From the NCBI GenBank assembly GCA_017428525.1, contig JAFRQQ010000031.1, forward strand, positions 1 to 43,344: a stretch of DNA of 43,344 bases, in the 5' to 3' direction. Shown piece by piece: positions 1 through 7,922 of this stretch. Position numbers and translations under genes: made by a program. Under the pieces are notes generated by a model. It was given only the letters and a program-made list of their open reading frames with translations, did no database searches and was not told the origin of the DNA. Position 1 is the first letter of the stretch; each line of letters begins with the position of its first letter. The stretch is from Clostridia bacterium (lineage in GTDB: Bacteria; Bacillota; Clostridia; Oscillospirales; Acutalibacteraceae).

Positions 1-120
1 AGTGAGGAGTGAGGAGTGAGGAATGAGGAGTGAGGAATGAAGGACGGGCTGCGCACGTACCCATTCTTTTACGGCGATGCATTTGATAGCCTTCCCCCGG
101 GAGGGGTGCGTTCCATGCAA
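1..120 (+). repeat. Composite intergenic repeat, copy A (heptad tandem repeat plus conserved module)
   Basis: Positions 1-42 hold six tandem 7-base units (AGTGAGG / AATGAGG / AATGAAG). A conserved module follows: GACGGG, then CGTACCC, then GATAGCCTTCCCC and GAGGGGTGCG near 90-111. The same arrangement recurs at 21366-21490 with eight heptads. The left edge may be cut by the window. No coding function is seen. Confidence 0.8.
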
Positions 121-126
121 GTTCAA

Positions 127-151
127 ATATATCAATGAATCATTGATATAT
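127..151. repeat. Perfect AT-rich inverted repeat
   Basis: Two 11-base arms, ATATATCAATG and CATTGATATAT, are separated by AAT. The hairpin is perfect and lies 7 bases outside the terminator stem of the U32 gene. It could be a second terminator stem for plus-strand transcription, an mRNA 3'-end stabiliser, or a protein-binding palindrome. The sequence alone does not decide. Confidence 0.75.
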
Positions 152-180
152 AACAAACAACCCGGCTGTGCGGCCGGGTT
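152..180 (-). terminator. Rho-independent terminator of the tmk-to-U32 operon
   Basis: Read on the minus strand, an 8-bp stem (AACCCGGC / GCCGGGTT, 6-base loop) is followed by a T-rich run (GTTTGTTAT). It lies about 20 bases past the stop codon of the U32 peptidase gene. Confidence 0.8.
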
Positions 181-202
181 GGATGGAATAGAACCTATAT
201 CA

Positions 203-1453
203 TTATCTGACTTCCGTTTCCGTGCGTTCCATGCGCAGGTAGGCGCCGGGGGGCGTCGGGATCGGGCAGGCGAAGGAAAACGGCATCATCGGGTGGGGCG
301 TGCTGTCGATCGGCTCGCCGTCAGCATTGCGCAGATCCGTGACCTGCACGCGCACGGGCGGCGCGCCGCGCATCATGATTTCGAGCGTATCGCCCGCGAA
401 AAACCGGTTGCGCTGCGTCGCGTACAGCACGCCGTCGCGCCAGTCCTCGGCCACGGCCGCCACATCCCACTTGCGCACATAGCCGCCCCTGCCGTAAATT
501 TCGGCGCGGTCGGTCGGCGAGGAAAAATAGAAGCCGGTGCAGTATTCGCGGTGGCTGACCTTCATCGGCTCCTCGAGGATCCAGTCATCGGGGCGGTAGT
601 CCGGATCAAAGCCCGACGCTTTGTAGCCGTCGAGCGCGCAGCGATAGGCGTTGACGCACACGGCCGTGTAATAGGCCGATTTCGCGCGGCCCTCGATCTT
701 GAAGCTGTCGATGCCCGCTGCGGCGAGTTGCGGCAGATGCGCGAGCAGACACATATCGCGGGAATTGAGAATGTAGGTGCCGTTTTCGTCCTCGGCGATC
801 GGGAAAAATTCGCCGGGGCGCTTTTCCTCCTGCAGGGCATATTGCCAGCGGCAGGGCTGCGCGCAGTCGCCGCGGTTGGAGTCGCGGCCGGTCAGATAAT
901 TCGAGAGCAGGCAGCGCCCGGAGAAGGACACGCACATCGCGCCGTGCACAAAGCATTCGATTTCGAGCGCTTTGGGCGTTTTCGCGCGAATCTCCGCGAT
1001 CTCATCGAGCGAGAGCTCCCGCGCGGTGACGATGCGCTGCGCGCCGAGTTCATAAAGCTGATTGGCCGCGGCGTAATTCGTCACGCCCGCCTGCGTGGAG
1101 ATATGCACATCCACCCGCGGGGCATAGCGTTTGCAAAGCGCGAGCACGCCGAGATCGGTCACGATCAGCGCGTCGACGCCGCACGCCTGCGCAAACGAGA
1201 GAAACTCCGGCAGCGCGGCGAATTCCGCATTGCGCGGCAGGGTGTTGCAGGCAAGATAGAGCTTCGCGCCCTGCGCATGGGCCAGTTCACAGGCCTCCCG
1301 CAGCTTCTCCTGCGCAAAAAAGGCGGCCGCCGTGCGCATGCCGAAGCGGTCGGCCCCCACATAGACCGCATCCGCGCCGTAGCGCAGAGCGGCACGGAGC
1401 CGCTCGGCATCCCCTGCGGGCGCAAGCAGCTCCGGACATCTGTTGACGATCAT
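203..1453 (-). CDS. U32 family peptidase
   Basis: A 416-residue U32 family protein. The N-terminus shows the family signature PELLAPAGD (residues 7-15), followed by a TIM-barrel-like run (DAVYVG, STQAGVTN). A cysteine cluster at 167-201 (C167, C174, C181, C197, C201, including GDCAQPCRW) matches the iron-sulfur cysteines of U32 enzymes. Well-studied relatives are collagenase-like proteases and the tRNA/rRNA hydroxylation factors TrhP and RlhA, so an RNA-modification role is as plausible as proteolysis. The ATG has an AGGAG site 6 bases upstream. It is the last gene of a five-gene operon, 15 bases after mltG, and ends at a clear terminator. No signal peptide is present. Confidence 0.92.
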   Translation of the reverse strand: MIVNRCPELLAPAGDAERLRAALRYGADAVYVGADRFGMRTAAAFFAQEKLREACELAHAQGAKLYLACNTLPRNAEFAALPEFLSFAQACGVDALIVTDLGVLALCKRYAPRVDVHISTQAGVTNYAAANQLYELGAQRIVTARELSLDEIAEIRAKTPKALEIECFVHGAMCVSFSGRCLLSNYLTGRDSNRGDCAQPCRWQYALQEEKRPGEFFPIAEDENGTYILNSRDMCLLAHLPQLAAAGIDSFKIEGRAKSAYYTAVCVNAYRCALDGYKASGFDPDYRPDDWILEEPMKVSHREYCTGFYFSSPTDRAEIYGRGGYVRKWDVAAVAEDWRDGVLYATQRNRFFAGDTLEIMMRGAPPVRVQVTDLRNADGEPIDSTPHPMMPFSFACPIPTPPGAYLRMERTETEVR

Positions 1454-1468
1454 AATTTCTCCTCGGGA

Positions 1469-2869
1469 TCAGTGGCTGTTCGCGCGCAGCACGGCGTTGC
1501 CGTTGGCGTCATGCTCCGCCTGCGTGCGTGCCATATAGATCTCGCCGTATTTGTCGTGACGGAAATAATAGTAATCGGTGCTGTCGGGATAGAGCGCGGC
1601 ATAGATCGCATCCTCGCCGGGATTGCAGATCGGTCCGGGCGGCAGACCCTGAATGAGATAGGTGTTGTAGGCCTGCTCGAAATTGATCAGATCCGACTGC
1701 GACACGTTGCCGCTCAGATAGCTCGTGATATAGTTCGCGGTGGAGTCGCACGCGAGCGTCGGCCACGACACCGAGTGATTCAGACGGTTGTGAATGACCG
1801 AGGAAATCAGCGACATCTGCTCGGTATTCGCCGCCTCGCGCTGGATGATGGAGGCGATCGTGATCACCTCGTCCATGCTCAGACCCAGCTCCTTCGCGCG
1901 CGCCGCATATTCATCCGTCCACTTCTTCTGGAAGCCGTCGAGGAATTTGCGGATGACGCTGTTCGGGTCGCTGCTCTCAAAGAACTCGTAGGTATCCGGG
2001 AAGAGATAGCCCTCGAGCAGCAGGGTGCGGTTGGCGTTATTGGGAATCTGCCCGACGAAATCATGCTCAAACTGCGTGCCGGCGATCGAGCCGACCAGCT
2101 TCTCCTTGGTGCACACGCCGTATTTCTCCAGCCGGTCGAACATCTGATAGATCGTCCAGCCCTCGGGGAAGGTCAGCGTCACGGTTTCATCGGACTGCTG
2201 CAGCTCCTTGAATTCATTGAGATAGCCTTCAAGGCCCATATTCTTCTCAACGTAATACACGCCGCTGAGATAGACGGGCGCAGCCGGCGGGTTCTTTTTA
2301 TTGTAATTCTTCAGCCAGTCGATGCCCTTATAATAGAGCTTGCACAGCCAGCCCTGATGCACAAGGCCGTTGTCGGAGAGCAGGTCGATGATCTGCTCGG
2401 TGGTCTGATCGCCCGGCACGGTCACGGTGACCAGCTCGTCGCTGCGGCCGAGCGCGAAAACGTCGTTGATGAAGGAAATCGCGCAGGCCGAGAGCGCCGT
2501 TGTGATCACAATGACGACCACCAGGAAAATCGCGAAGGCCGACCGCGCGGCGCGGCGGCGGCGCTTTTTGGACTTTTTCTTCTTCTGCGGCTGCGTGCGC
2601 ACCGGCTCCTCGGGCTTGACAGGCCGACGGTTGGAGAAATAGATTTCGCCGTTGAAGCGCGGCCGCGTTTCCTCCATGGGATCGACAAACGCATCGGCGT
2701 CCGGATCGTCGATGTGCACCTCAAACTTTTTCTTTTCTGCAGGCTGCGGCATCAGATTCTCAAAGGCCGCGGGGTCGAGAAATTCATCCTCGATCACGTC
2801 GACGTTGAAAAAATCGCTTTCGGCGGCGTCATTCGGCACCTGCGGATTGCGGTTTTGCTCCTGATCCAT
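1469..2869 (-). CDS. mltG: Endolytic murein transglycosylase MltG (YceG-like)
   Basis: This 466-residue protein is predicted to cleave nascent glycan strands at the membrane and so release peptidoglycan chains. It has a long acidic, low-complexity cytoplasmic N-terminus (about 1-107) ending in a basic KKKKSKKRRRR patch, one membrane helix at about 108-130, a LysM-like segment (TVPGDQTTEQIIDLL), then the YceG domain. The catalytic glutamate is E345 in IIQREAAN, and the family motif LPPGPICNPG lies near the end. An in-frame start 129 bases upstream would run into the preceding gene. The ATG at 2869 follows a GGGGGG-rich SD and gives a 23-base gap to the cyclo-ligase stop. The large cytoplasmic extension is common in Firmicutes homologues. 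Confidence 0.95.
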   Translation of the reverse strand: MDQEQNRNPQVPNDAAESDFFNVDVIEDEFLDPAAFENLMPQPAEKKKFEVHIDDPDADAFVDPMEETRPRFNGEIYFSNRRPVKPEEPVRTQPQKKKKSKKRRRRAARSAFAIFLVVVIVITTALSACAISFINDVFALGRSDELVTVTVPGDQTTEQIIDLLSDNGLVHQGWLCKLYYKGIDWLKNYNKKNPPAAPVYLSGVYYVEKNMGLEGYLNEFKELQQSDETVTLTFPEGWTIYQMFDRLEKYGVCTKEKLVGSIAGTQFEHDFVGQIPNNANRTLLLEGYLFPDTYEFFESSDPNSVIRKFLDGFQKKWTDEYAARAKELGLSMDEVITIASIIQREAANTEQMSLISSVIHNRLNHSVSWPTLACDSTANYITSYLSGNVSQSDLINFEQAYNTYLIQGLPPGPICNPGEDAIYAALYPDSTDYYYFRHDKYGEIYMARTQAEHDANGNAVLRANSH

Positions 2870-2892
2870 ATGTAGCCCCCCTTTTGCGTGCG

Positions 2893-3465
2893 TTATATCT
2901 TGTTGAAAGCGACAAAGCCGCTTTCCGTTAATATCGAGTCCATCGTCTGATCCGTCGGCTCGGCCGGCAGCGTATCCGCAAGGCAGCGCGCGGCGCAAAG
3001 CCCGAGGCGGAGCACGGCATGCGCGGCGAGATAGCGGTCGTAAAAGCCCGCGCCGTAGCCCAGACGACGGCCGCTCCGGTCAAAGGCCAGCCCCGGCACC
3101 AGGCAGAGCGCCGTCGGCGGCGGATCGCAGTTCACACATGTTGCGGGATCGGGCTCCGGCACGCCGAAGCGCCCGGGACGCAGCTGATCGAGCGCGGAAA
3201 TGCAGTAGAATTCCATCTGCTCGCCGATGCACAGCGGCACGGCGACGGTTTTATTATGCGCGAGCGCGTGGGAAATAATCGCGCGGGTTTCCACTTCGCT
3301 GCGGATGGAAACATACGCCAGAATCACGTTTGCGTCGCGATAAAGATCGGACGCGGTCAAGGCCTGCGTGATCGCCGCGTTCACGGCATCGCGCTCGGCT
3401 GCCGTCATCGCGTCGCGCACGCCGGCATACAGCCGCCGGCATTGCTGCTTTGCGCTCACGCACAT
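2893..3465 (-). CDS. 5-formyltetrahydrofolate cyclo-ligase
   Basis: This 190-residue enzyme converts 5-formyl-THF to 5,10-methenyl-THF with ATP, recycling a stalled folate in the cytoplasm. It shows the family landmarks YVSIRSEVET (51-60), VPGLAFD (124-130) and the nucleotide-binding signature GRRLGYGAGFYDRYL (132-146). Length matches the family. The start overlaps the end of the DJ-1 gene by 10 bases, which suggests translational coupling. The folate link to thymidylate kinase at the head of the operon is functionally sensible, since both serve dTMP/one-carbon supply. Confidence 0.95.
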   Translation of the reverse strand: MCVSAKQQCRRLYAGVRDAMTAAERDAVNAAITQALTASDLYRDANVILAYVSIRSEVETRAIISHALAHNKTVAVPLCIGEQMEFYCISALDQLRPGRFGVPEPDPATCVNCDPPPTALCLVPGLAFDRSGRRLGYGAGFYDRYLAAHAVLRLGLCAARCLADTLPAEPTDQTMDSILTESGFVAFNKI

Positions 3466-3998
3466 TGCAGCGTCGCTTCCAGCGCGGCGGCGGCCTGCGG
3501 TCCCTTCACCGCGGCAACGATGGCAAGGCCGAACTGAATCGCGCTGCCCATGCCCTTGCCGGTGATGTAATTGCCGTCGCGGCAGACATAGAGCTCCGGC
3601 ACCGTGGCCCCGCGCAGCTCCGGCTCAAAGCCGGGGAAGCAGACGGCCTGCCGGCCCTGCAGCATGCCGCGCTGCCCGAGGATCATCGGGGCGGCGCAGA
3701 TCGCGCAGATCCAGCTCCCGCGCACCTGAGCTTCATCGAGGAACGCGTGCACTTTTTTGCTCGCGTTGAGATACTTTGTGCCGGGCATGCCACCGGGCAG
3801 GATCACGCCGTCAAACGCATCCGCGGGCGCGACTTCGTCAATGCCCTTGTCGCTGACCACGGGGATGCCGTGCGACCCGGTGACGGTTTTGCCGGTCACG
3901 CCGACGGTCACGGCTTCAATCCCGGCGCGGCGCAGCACGTCGAGCGTCGCGAGCGCTTCCACTTCCTCAAAGCCGTCGGCCAAAAACAGATAAAACAT
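3456..3998 (-). CDS. DJ-1/PfpI family protein
   Basis: A 180-residue member of the DJ-1/ThiJ/PfpI superfamily. The start MFYLFLADGFEEVEALATLD contains the conserved acidic pair (E11, E12). The nucleophile elbow AICAAP places the reactive cysteine at C101, with a second cysteine at C98. DJ-1-like proteins are described as glyoxalase/deglycase or redox-responsive chaperone-like proteins. The YajL/DJ-1 branch fits best by length and motifs, but the substrate cannot be read from sequence. The SD AGGGAGAA lies upstream of the ATG. It is second in the operon, 24 bases after tmk. Confidence 0.92.
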   Translation of the reverse strand: MFYLFLADGFEEVEALATLDVLRRAGIEAVTVGVTGKTVTGSHGIPVVSDKGIDEVAPADAFDGVILPGGMPGTKYLNASKKVHAFLDEAQVRGSWICAICAAPMILGQRGMLQGRQAVCFPGFEPELRGATVPELYVCRDGNYITGKGMGSAIQFGLAIVAAVKGPQAAAALEATLQCA

Positions 3999-4022
3999 GA
4001 TGTTCTCCCTTCGTTCGCCCTG

Positions 4023-4694
4023 TCAGGCGTTCAGCGCGGCCTGCACAGCCGCAAACACGTCCTGCGCGATCGCTTCCCGCGTGCGCGGCGCGCCGTCCTC
4101 GGCGCAGGCGATGCGCACCCAGCCGAGCTTGTCCGCGGCGTAGGCGGCGGCCTTTGCGCAGCTTTGCAGATACGCGATATTCTTCTCGTGAATGTCCTTT
4201 TTATTCTCGTCGCCGGCGTAGCGGCCGGTCATGAGCCGCTGCGACACGTCGATGGGCATGTCCAGATAAATCACGGCGTCCGGGCGCGGAATACCGAGCT
4301 TTTCGTATTCGAAATCCTCCAGCCAGGCGAGATAGGCGTCCCACTCGGCTGCGGGCGTTTTGGTCAATTGATGATAGGCGTTGGAGGTCGTGTAGCGGTC
4401 GGCGAGGATGCAGCCGCCGGCGAGATAGGCCGGCTTCCAGCCGCAGTGATAGCTCACATAGCGATCGACCGCGTAAAACGATGACGCGGCGTAGGCGTTG
4501 ACCGCAGACGGATCCGACCCGAAGCGCCCGGCGAGATACATCTTGACCAACGCGCAGGCGGGGTCGTCATAATTCGGGAGCTTGATGCAGGTCACGGCCT
4601 GCCCGGCCTGCTCGAGCCTTGCGCGCAGCAGCGCTTCCTGCGTGGATTTTCCGCTGCCGTCGAGGCCCTCGATCACGATCAGTTTCCCTTTCAT
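4023..4694 (-). CDS. tmk: Thymidylate kinase
   Basis: A 223-residue P-loop kinase that phosphorylates dTMP to dTDP. The P-loop is EGLDGSGKST (residues 9-18). LADRYTTSN matches the DR(Y/H) motif, and the LID-like region RLMTGRYAGDENKKD follows. The ATG at 4694 has a strong GGAGGG SD. A longer in-frame start at 4742 lacks one and lies in the promoter -10. It is somewhat longer than classical bacterial Tmk (about 205-213 aa), as in many Clostridia. It is the first gene of the five-gene operon and has a consensus promoter. Confidence 0.93.
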   Translation of the reverse strand: MKGKLIVIEGLDGSGKSTQEALLRARLEQAGQAVTCIKLPNYDDPACALVKMYLAGRFGSDPSAVNAYAASSFYAVDRYVSYHCGWKPAYLAGGCILADRYTTSNAYHQLTKTPAAEWDAYLAWLEDFEYEKLGIPRPDAVIYLDMPIDVSQRLMTGRYAGDENKKDIHEKNIAYLQSCAKAAAYAADKLGWVRIACAEDGAPRTREAIAQDVFAAVQAALNA

Positions 4695-4745
4695 ACGCCC
4701 TCCGGTGACCGTGCGCAGTGCTAAGCGCGCGCACTTTTTCAAATT

Positions 4746-4774
4746 ATTATATCAAATCAAAGAAAAGTTTTCAA
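4746..4774 (-). promoter_or_regulatory. Sigma-A promoter of the tmk operon
   Basis: On the minus strand TTGAAA (4774-4769), a 17-base spacer, and TATAAT (4751-4746). The -10 lies about 50 bases upstream of the tmk ATG. Confidence 0.88.
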
Positions 4775-4800
4775 GAGGAATTGACAATTTTTATACAGAA

Positions 4801-4830
4801 TTGCGGCACCCGGCGACCCGGATGCCGCAA
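4801..4830 (-). terminator. Probable terminator after dpaB
   Basis: An 8-bp stem, TTGCGGCA / TGCCGCAA, with partly paired interior lies 10 bases past the dpaB stop. The following minus-strand sequence (TTCTGTATAAAAATTG) is only moderately T-rich, so termination strength is uncertain. Confidence 0.6.
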
Positions 4831-4839
4831 ACCGGCGGT

Positions 4840-5412
4840 TCAGAGCAGGAGCGGCTGCAGCTGTTCGCCGCGCAGCGCGGCCTGCATCGCGTCGAAAAGG
4901 CGCGAAAAATCAGCGACGACCGAGCGCGGCTTTGCCTGCGGAGCATCCTGCCGCATGGGCACGAAATAGAACTGCTTGCGGTTGAGCAGCGCGCCGATAT
5001 TCTGCCCGGCGGCGGCGAGCGCGTCGTTTGTGGAAACGGCGAGCAGCACCGGGCGCTCGTTGCGCAGATGCGCCTTTGCCGCGAGCGTGACGGGCGTATC
5101 GGCGATGCCGTTTGCGAGCTTCGCGAGCGTGTTGCCCGTGCAGGGCGCGATGATCAGAATATCCAGCAGACGCTGCGGGCCGATCGGCTCGGCCTGCGTG
5201 ATCGTGCGGATCACGGGGCGACCGGCAGCGCTCTCGATGCGTTCGATCCACTCCTGCGCTGTGCCGAAGCGCGTATCGGTTTCCGCGGCCGCGGCGCTCA
5301 TGATCGGGTAAATCTCCACACCGCGCTTGACCAGGCTCTCCATCTGCTGCACGGCCTGCTGCAGCGTGCAAAAAGAGCCGCAGAAGGCAAATCCGGCTTT
5401 GATCTCAGACAT
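4840..5412 (-). CDS. dpaB: Dipicolinate synthase subunit B
   Basis: This 190-residue flavoprotein-like subunit works with DpaA in making dipicolinic acid from dihydroxy-tetrahydrodipicolinate in the mother cell during sporulation. It starts MSEIKAGFAFCGSFC and contains the flavoprotein-type loops PCTGNTLAKLANGIADTPVT and AVSTNDALAAAGQNIG typical of SpoVFB. The ATG at 5412 overlaps the end of dpaA by 8 bases, as expected for an obligate pair. A longer in-frame start 36 codons upstream would only read through dpaA. It is direct evidence that the organism belongs to a spore-forming lineage. Confidence 0.94.
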   Translation of the reverse strand: MSEIKAGFAFCGSFCTLQQAVQQMESLVKRGVEIYPIMSAAAAETDTRFGTAQEWIERIESAAGRPVIRTITQAEPIGPQRLLDILIIAPCTGNTLAKLANGIADTPVTLAAKAHLRNERPVLLAVSTNDALAAAGQNIGALLNRKQFYFVPMRQDAPQAKPRSVVADFSRLFDAMQAALRGEQLQPLLL

Positions 5413-6265
5413 ATCCTTCCTCCTCCCACAGATGCAGGATCCCCTGCGCCAGGATCTCCCCTGCCGTTTTCGGCGCGGCCTTGCCGGGCAGGCTGGCGCA
5501 TTGCAGCGCGCGCACGCCATAGCGCTCCGCCGCCGCGAAATCCGTGCCGTAGGGCGCGGAGGCCACGTCGAGGATCAGGCAGGACGGTTTCAAAATGCGC
5601 AGCACCTGTGCGCCGAGCACGGGCGCGGGCACGGTGTTGATGATATAGTCAAACGACGCCGCTTTCTCCGGCAGACGCTGAAAATCGCAGGATGCGCAGC
5701 CGTCGGTTTCCGCACTCGCGCGCGCGGCGCCGCTGCGGGCGCAGACCGTCACCTGCGCGCCGAGGGCGTTCAGCGTGCGTGCCGTCGCCCTGCCGACCCG
5801 GCCGTAGCCGCACACGCAGGCGGAGCTGCCGAACACAGTGTAATCGATCTGCTCAAACAGCTGTTTCAAGATGCCCTGCACGGTCGGCACGACGTTGCGC
5901 ACGGTGATCTCTTCGCATTTGTAATAATCGATCACGCGGCAGCCCCCGCGCTGCAGGCGGGCCGCGACGGACGCGGTCAGCATGCCGCCGAGGATCAATT
6001 GCTCCGGCAGGAACAGCGCGGCAAGCCGGTCGATCGGAATCTGCGGCGCAGCGCCGATGATATGCGTTTCATCCTTTGTGCAGGGCAGCGGCAGCACCAC
6101 GGCCTGCGCCCGGGCGACGGCTTCTTCCAAGTCGGCTGCGGCGCGCGCGGATTTCTCGCCGAGGCCGAAAGTGCGTACGGCGAGCCCCGCGGCTTCCAGC
6201 GCGTCGGCCAGGCTCTGCTGCCGCCGGTCGCCGCCGAGCACAAGGACGGTTTGAATGGGTTTCAA
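5405..6265 (-). CDS. dpaA: Dipicolinate synthase subunit A (TTG start)
   Basis: This 286-residue SpoVFA homologue is the dehydrogenase-like subunit of dipicolinate synthase. An N-terminal Rossmann-like segment (VLVLGGDRRQQSLADAL, residues 7-23) is followed by a second NAD-binding fold with GYGRVG at 153-158. The start is TTG at 6265, chosen because GGAGGTG lies 7 bases upstream and the residues MKPIQTVLVLGGD match the family N-terminus. In Bacillus the genes are mother-cell specific (sigma-K). I could not identify a sigma-K promoter with confidence in the 260 bases shared with murC. Homologues are often next to dapG/asd, which is not seen here. Confidence 0.93.
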   Translation of the reverse strand: MKPIQTVLVLGGDRRQQSLADALEAAGLAVRTFGLGEKSARAAADLEEAVARAQAVVLPLPCTKDETHIIGAAPQIPIDRLAALFLPEQLILGGMLTASVAARLQRGGCRVIDYYKCEEITVRNVVPTVQGILKQLFEQIDYTVFGSSACVCGYGRVGRATARTLNALGAQVTVCARSGAARASAETDGCASCDFQRLPEKAASFDYIINTVPAPVLGAQVLRILKPSCLILDVASAPYGTDFAAAERYGVRALQCASLPGKAAPKTAGEILAQGILHLWEEEGYV

Positions 6266-6433
6266 GCTTTCACCTCCAACGCGCGGGCAGGCCTCCCCTG
6301 CCTCGCGCAGAACGAAAACCGCGCACGGCGATCCCCGTTCAATACAATCTATGCGGCGACAGGGACAAACGGACTGCCCGCGGGCGAAAAAGTCAAAGAA
6401 TTCATTTTTCCACTTTATTTTTCAGGGCGGATG

Positions 6434-6442
6434 TGATATAAT
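6434..6442 (+). promoter_or_regulatory. Extended -10 promoter of murC-GH2
   Basis: TGATATAAT at 6434-6442 is an extended -10 element (TG-N-TATAAT). No good -35 is seen 17 bases upstream (TTTATT). It lies 85 bases before the murC ATG. Confidence 0.65.
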
Positions 6443-6527
6443 AACAAAAATATCAGAATCACGGCCGGCGTTCTTTGGACACGGGCGGCAAGCATCAACG
6501 CGGCGCGGCCGCGAAAGGAAGACCATC

Positions 6528-7922
6528 ATGTTTGAAATCGATCAACTGCTGCGCAAAGTCAAGCGCATTCATTTTATCGGCATCGGCGGCTCCGGCATGT
6601 GCCCGATCGTCGAGATCCTCCACACGCAGGGCTATGAGATCACCGGCTCGGACAACAACGAGACCGACAATCTCGCCCGCATGCGCGCGCTGGGCATCCC
6701 CGTCACGCTCGGCCAGACGCCGGAGAACATCGAGGGCGCGGAGCTGATCATCTACACCGCCGCCATCCTGCCGGATAATCCCGAGCTGCTCGCCGCGCAG
6801 GCCTCGGGCATTCCCCTCTTTGAGCGCAACGACCTGCTCGGCGCGCTGACAAGGCATTTCTCCAACTGCATCGGCGTGAGCGGCACCCACGGCAAGACCA
6901 CGACCTGCGCGATGCTCACGCATCTGCTGCTCTCGGCCGGTCTCGACCCGAGCGCCGTCATCGGCGGCAAGCTCCCCCTGACCGGCACAAACGGGCGCAT
7001 CGGAAAGACCGAGCATTTTGTCTGCGAATCCTGCGAATTTCAGGATCATTTCCTCAAGCTCTCGCCGAACATCGCGATCCTTTTAAACGTCGACGAGGAT
7101 CACATGGAGTATTTCAAGACCCTCGAGCGGCTCAAGCAGTCCTTCACGCAGTTTGCCGGCAGCGCCGACAAGCTGGTGATCTATAACGGCGACGACGCGA
7201 ACACGCTCGACTGCGTGCGTCCGCTCCTCGACGCGGGCAAACCGGCGGTTTCCTACGGTCTCGGCGAATCGTGCGATTTCCGCGCGGTCAATCTGACGAA
7301 CGAGCATGAGTATTACGCCTTTGACGTCGTGCGCAAGGGCGAACCGCTCGGGCGCGTGCAGCTCGGCGTGCCCGGGGCGCACAATGTGGGCAACGCTTTG
7401 GCCGTGATCGCTGCGGCGATGGCCAGCGGCGCGAGCTTCGATCAGTGCGCGGCAGGCATTCCCGAATTCCACGGCGCGGGCAGGCGGTTTGAGACCCTCG
7501 CGCAGATCGACGGCATCACCGTGGCCGACGACTACGCGCATCATCCCAAGGAGCTCGAGGTCACGCTCGAAACCGCGATGCGCATGGGCTTTCGCAAGGT
7601 CTGGGCCGTTTTCCAGCCCTTCACCTTCTCCCGCACGGCGATGCTCTTTGACGATTTCGTGCGCGTGCTCAAAATCCCCGATCACTGCATCATGACCGAG
7701 ATCATGGGCTCGCGCGAGGTCAACACGTACAATATATATACGTCGCAGCTGGCCGAAAAAATACCCGGCAGCGTGTGGTTTGATTCGTTTGAGGTCGTGG
7801 CGCAGTATGCGGTCGACCACGCGCAGAGCGGCGATCTGATCATCACGCTCGGATGCGGCGATATTTATAAAGCGGCAAAAATCATGATTAAAAAACTGCA
7901 GGAAAGGCGGAATCCGGCATGA
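6528..7922 (+). CDS. murC: UDP-N-acetylmuramate-L-alanine ligase
   Basis: This 464-residue Mur ligase adds L-Ala to UDP-MurNAc with ATP in the cytoplasm, the first step of the stem peptide. The N-terminal UDP-binding loop is HFIGIGGSGM (about 15-24), the ATP P-loop is GTHGKTT (119-125), and DDYAHHP marks the C-terminal domain as MurC. Length matches the family. The ATG at 6528 has AAAGGAAG upstream; the frame is open further back but no SD-backed start precedes it. The stop overlaps the next ATG in ATGA, coupling this essential gene to a beta-galactosidase, an unusual operon partner. Confidence 0.96.
   Translation: MFEIDQLLRKVKRIHFIGIGGSGMCPIVEILHTQGYEITGSDNNETDNLARMRALGIPVTLGQTPENIEGAELIIYTAAILPDNPELLAAQASGIPLFERNDLLGALTRHFSNCIGVSGTHGKTTTCAMLTHLLLSAGLDPSAVIGGKLPLTGTNGRIGKTEHFVCESCEFQDHFLKLSPNIAILLNVDEDHMEYFKTLERLKQSFTQFAGSADKLVIYNGDDANTLDCVRPLLDAGKPAVSYGLGESCDFRAVNLTNEHEYYAFDVVRKGEPLGRVQLGVPGAHNVGNALAVIAAAMASGASFDQCAAGIPEFHGAGRRFETLAQIDGITVADDYAHHPKELEVTLETAMRMGFRKVWAVFQPFTFSRTAMLFDDFVRVLKIPDHCIMTEIMGSREVNTYNIYTSQLAEKIPGSVWFDSFEVVAQYAVDHAQSGDLIITLGCGDIYKAAKIMIKKLQERRNPA

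Noticed and set aside
1..42. Short spaced repeats read as a CRISPR array
   Set aside because: Units are 7 bases with no spacers and no cas genes are present; they are simple tandem repeats.
77..2875. A very long plus-strand open frame antisense to the U32 and mltG genes
   Set aside because: The minus-strand proteins match known families with SD-backed starts. The frame is a by-product of GC-rich codon use and has no SD or domain.
2867..2998. Longer start for mltG
   Set aside because: The upstream in-frame start lies inside the cyclo-ligase gene and has no SD. The ATG at 2869 has one.
4781..4786. TTGACA on plus between the tmk promoter and the dpaB terminator
   Set aside because: No -10 element lies at the expected 16-18 base distance, and there is no gene for it to serve.
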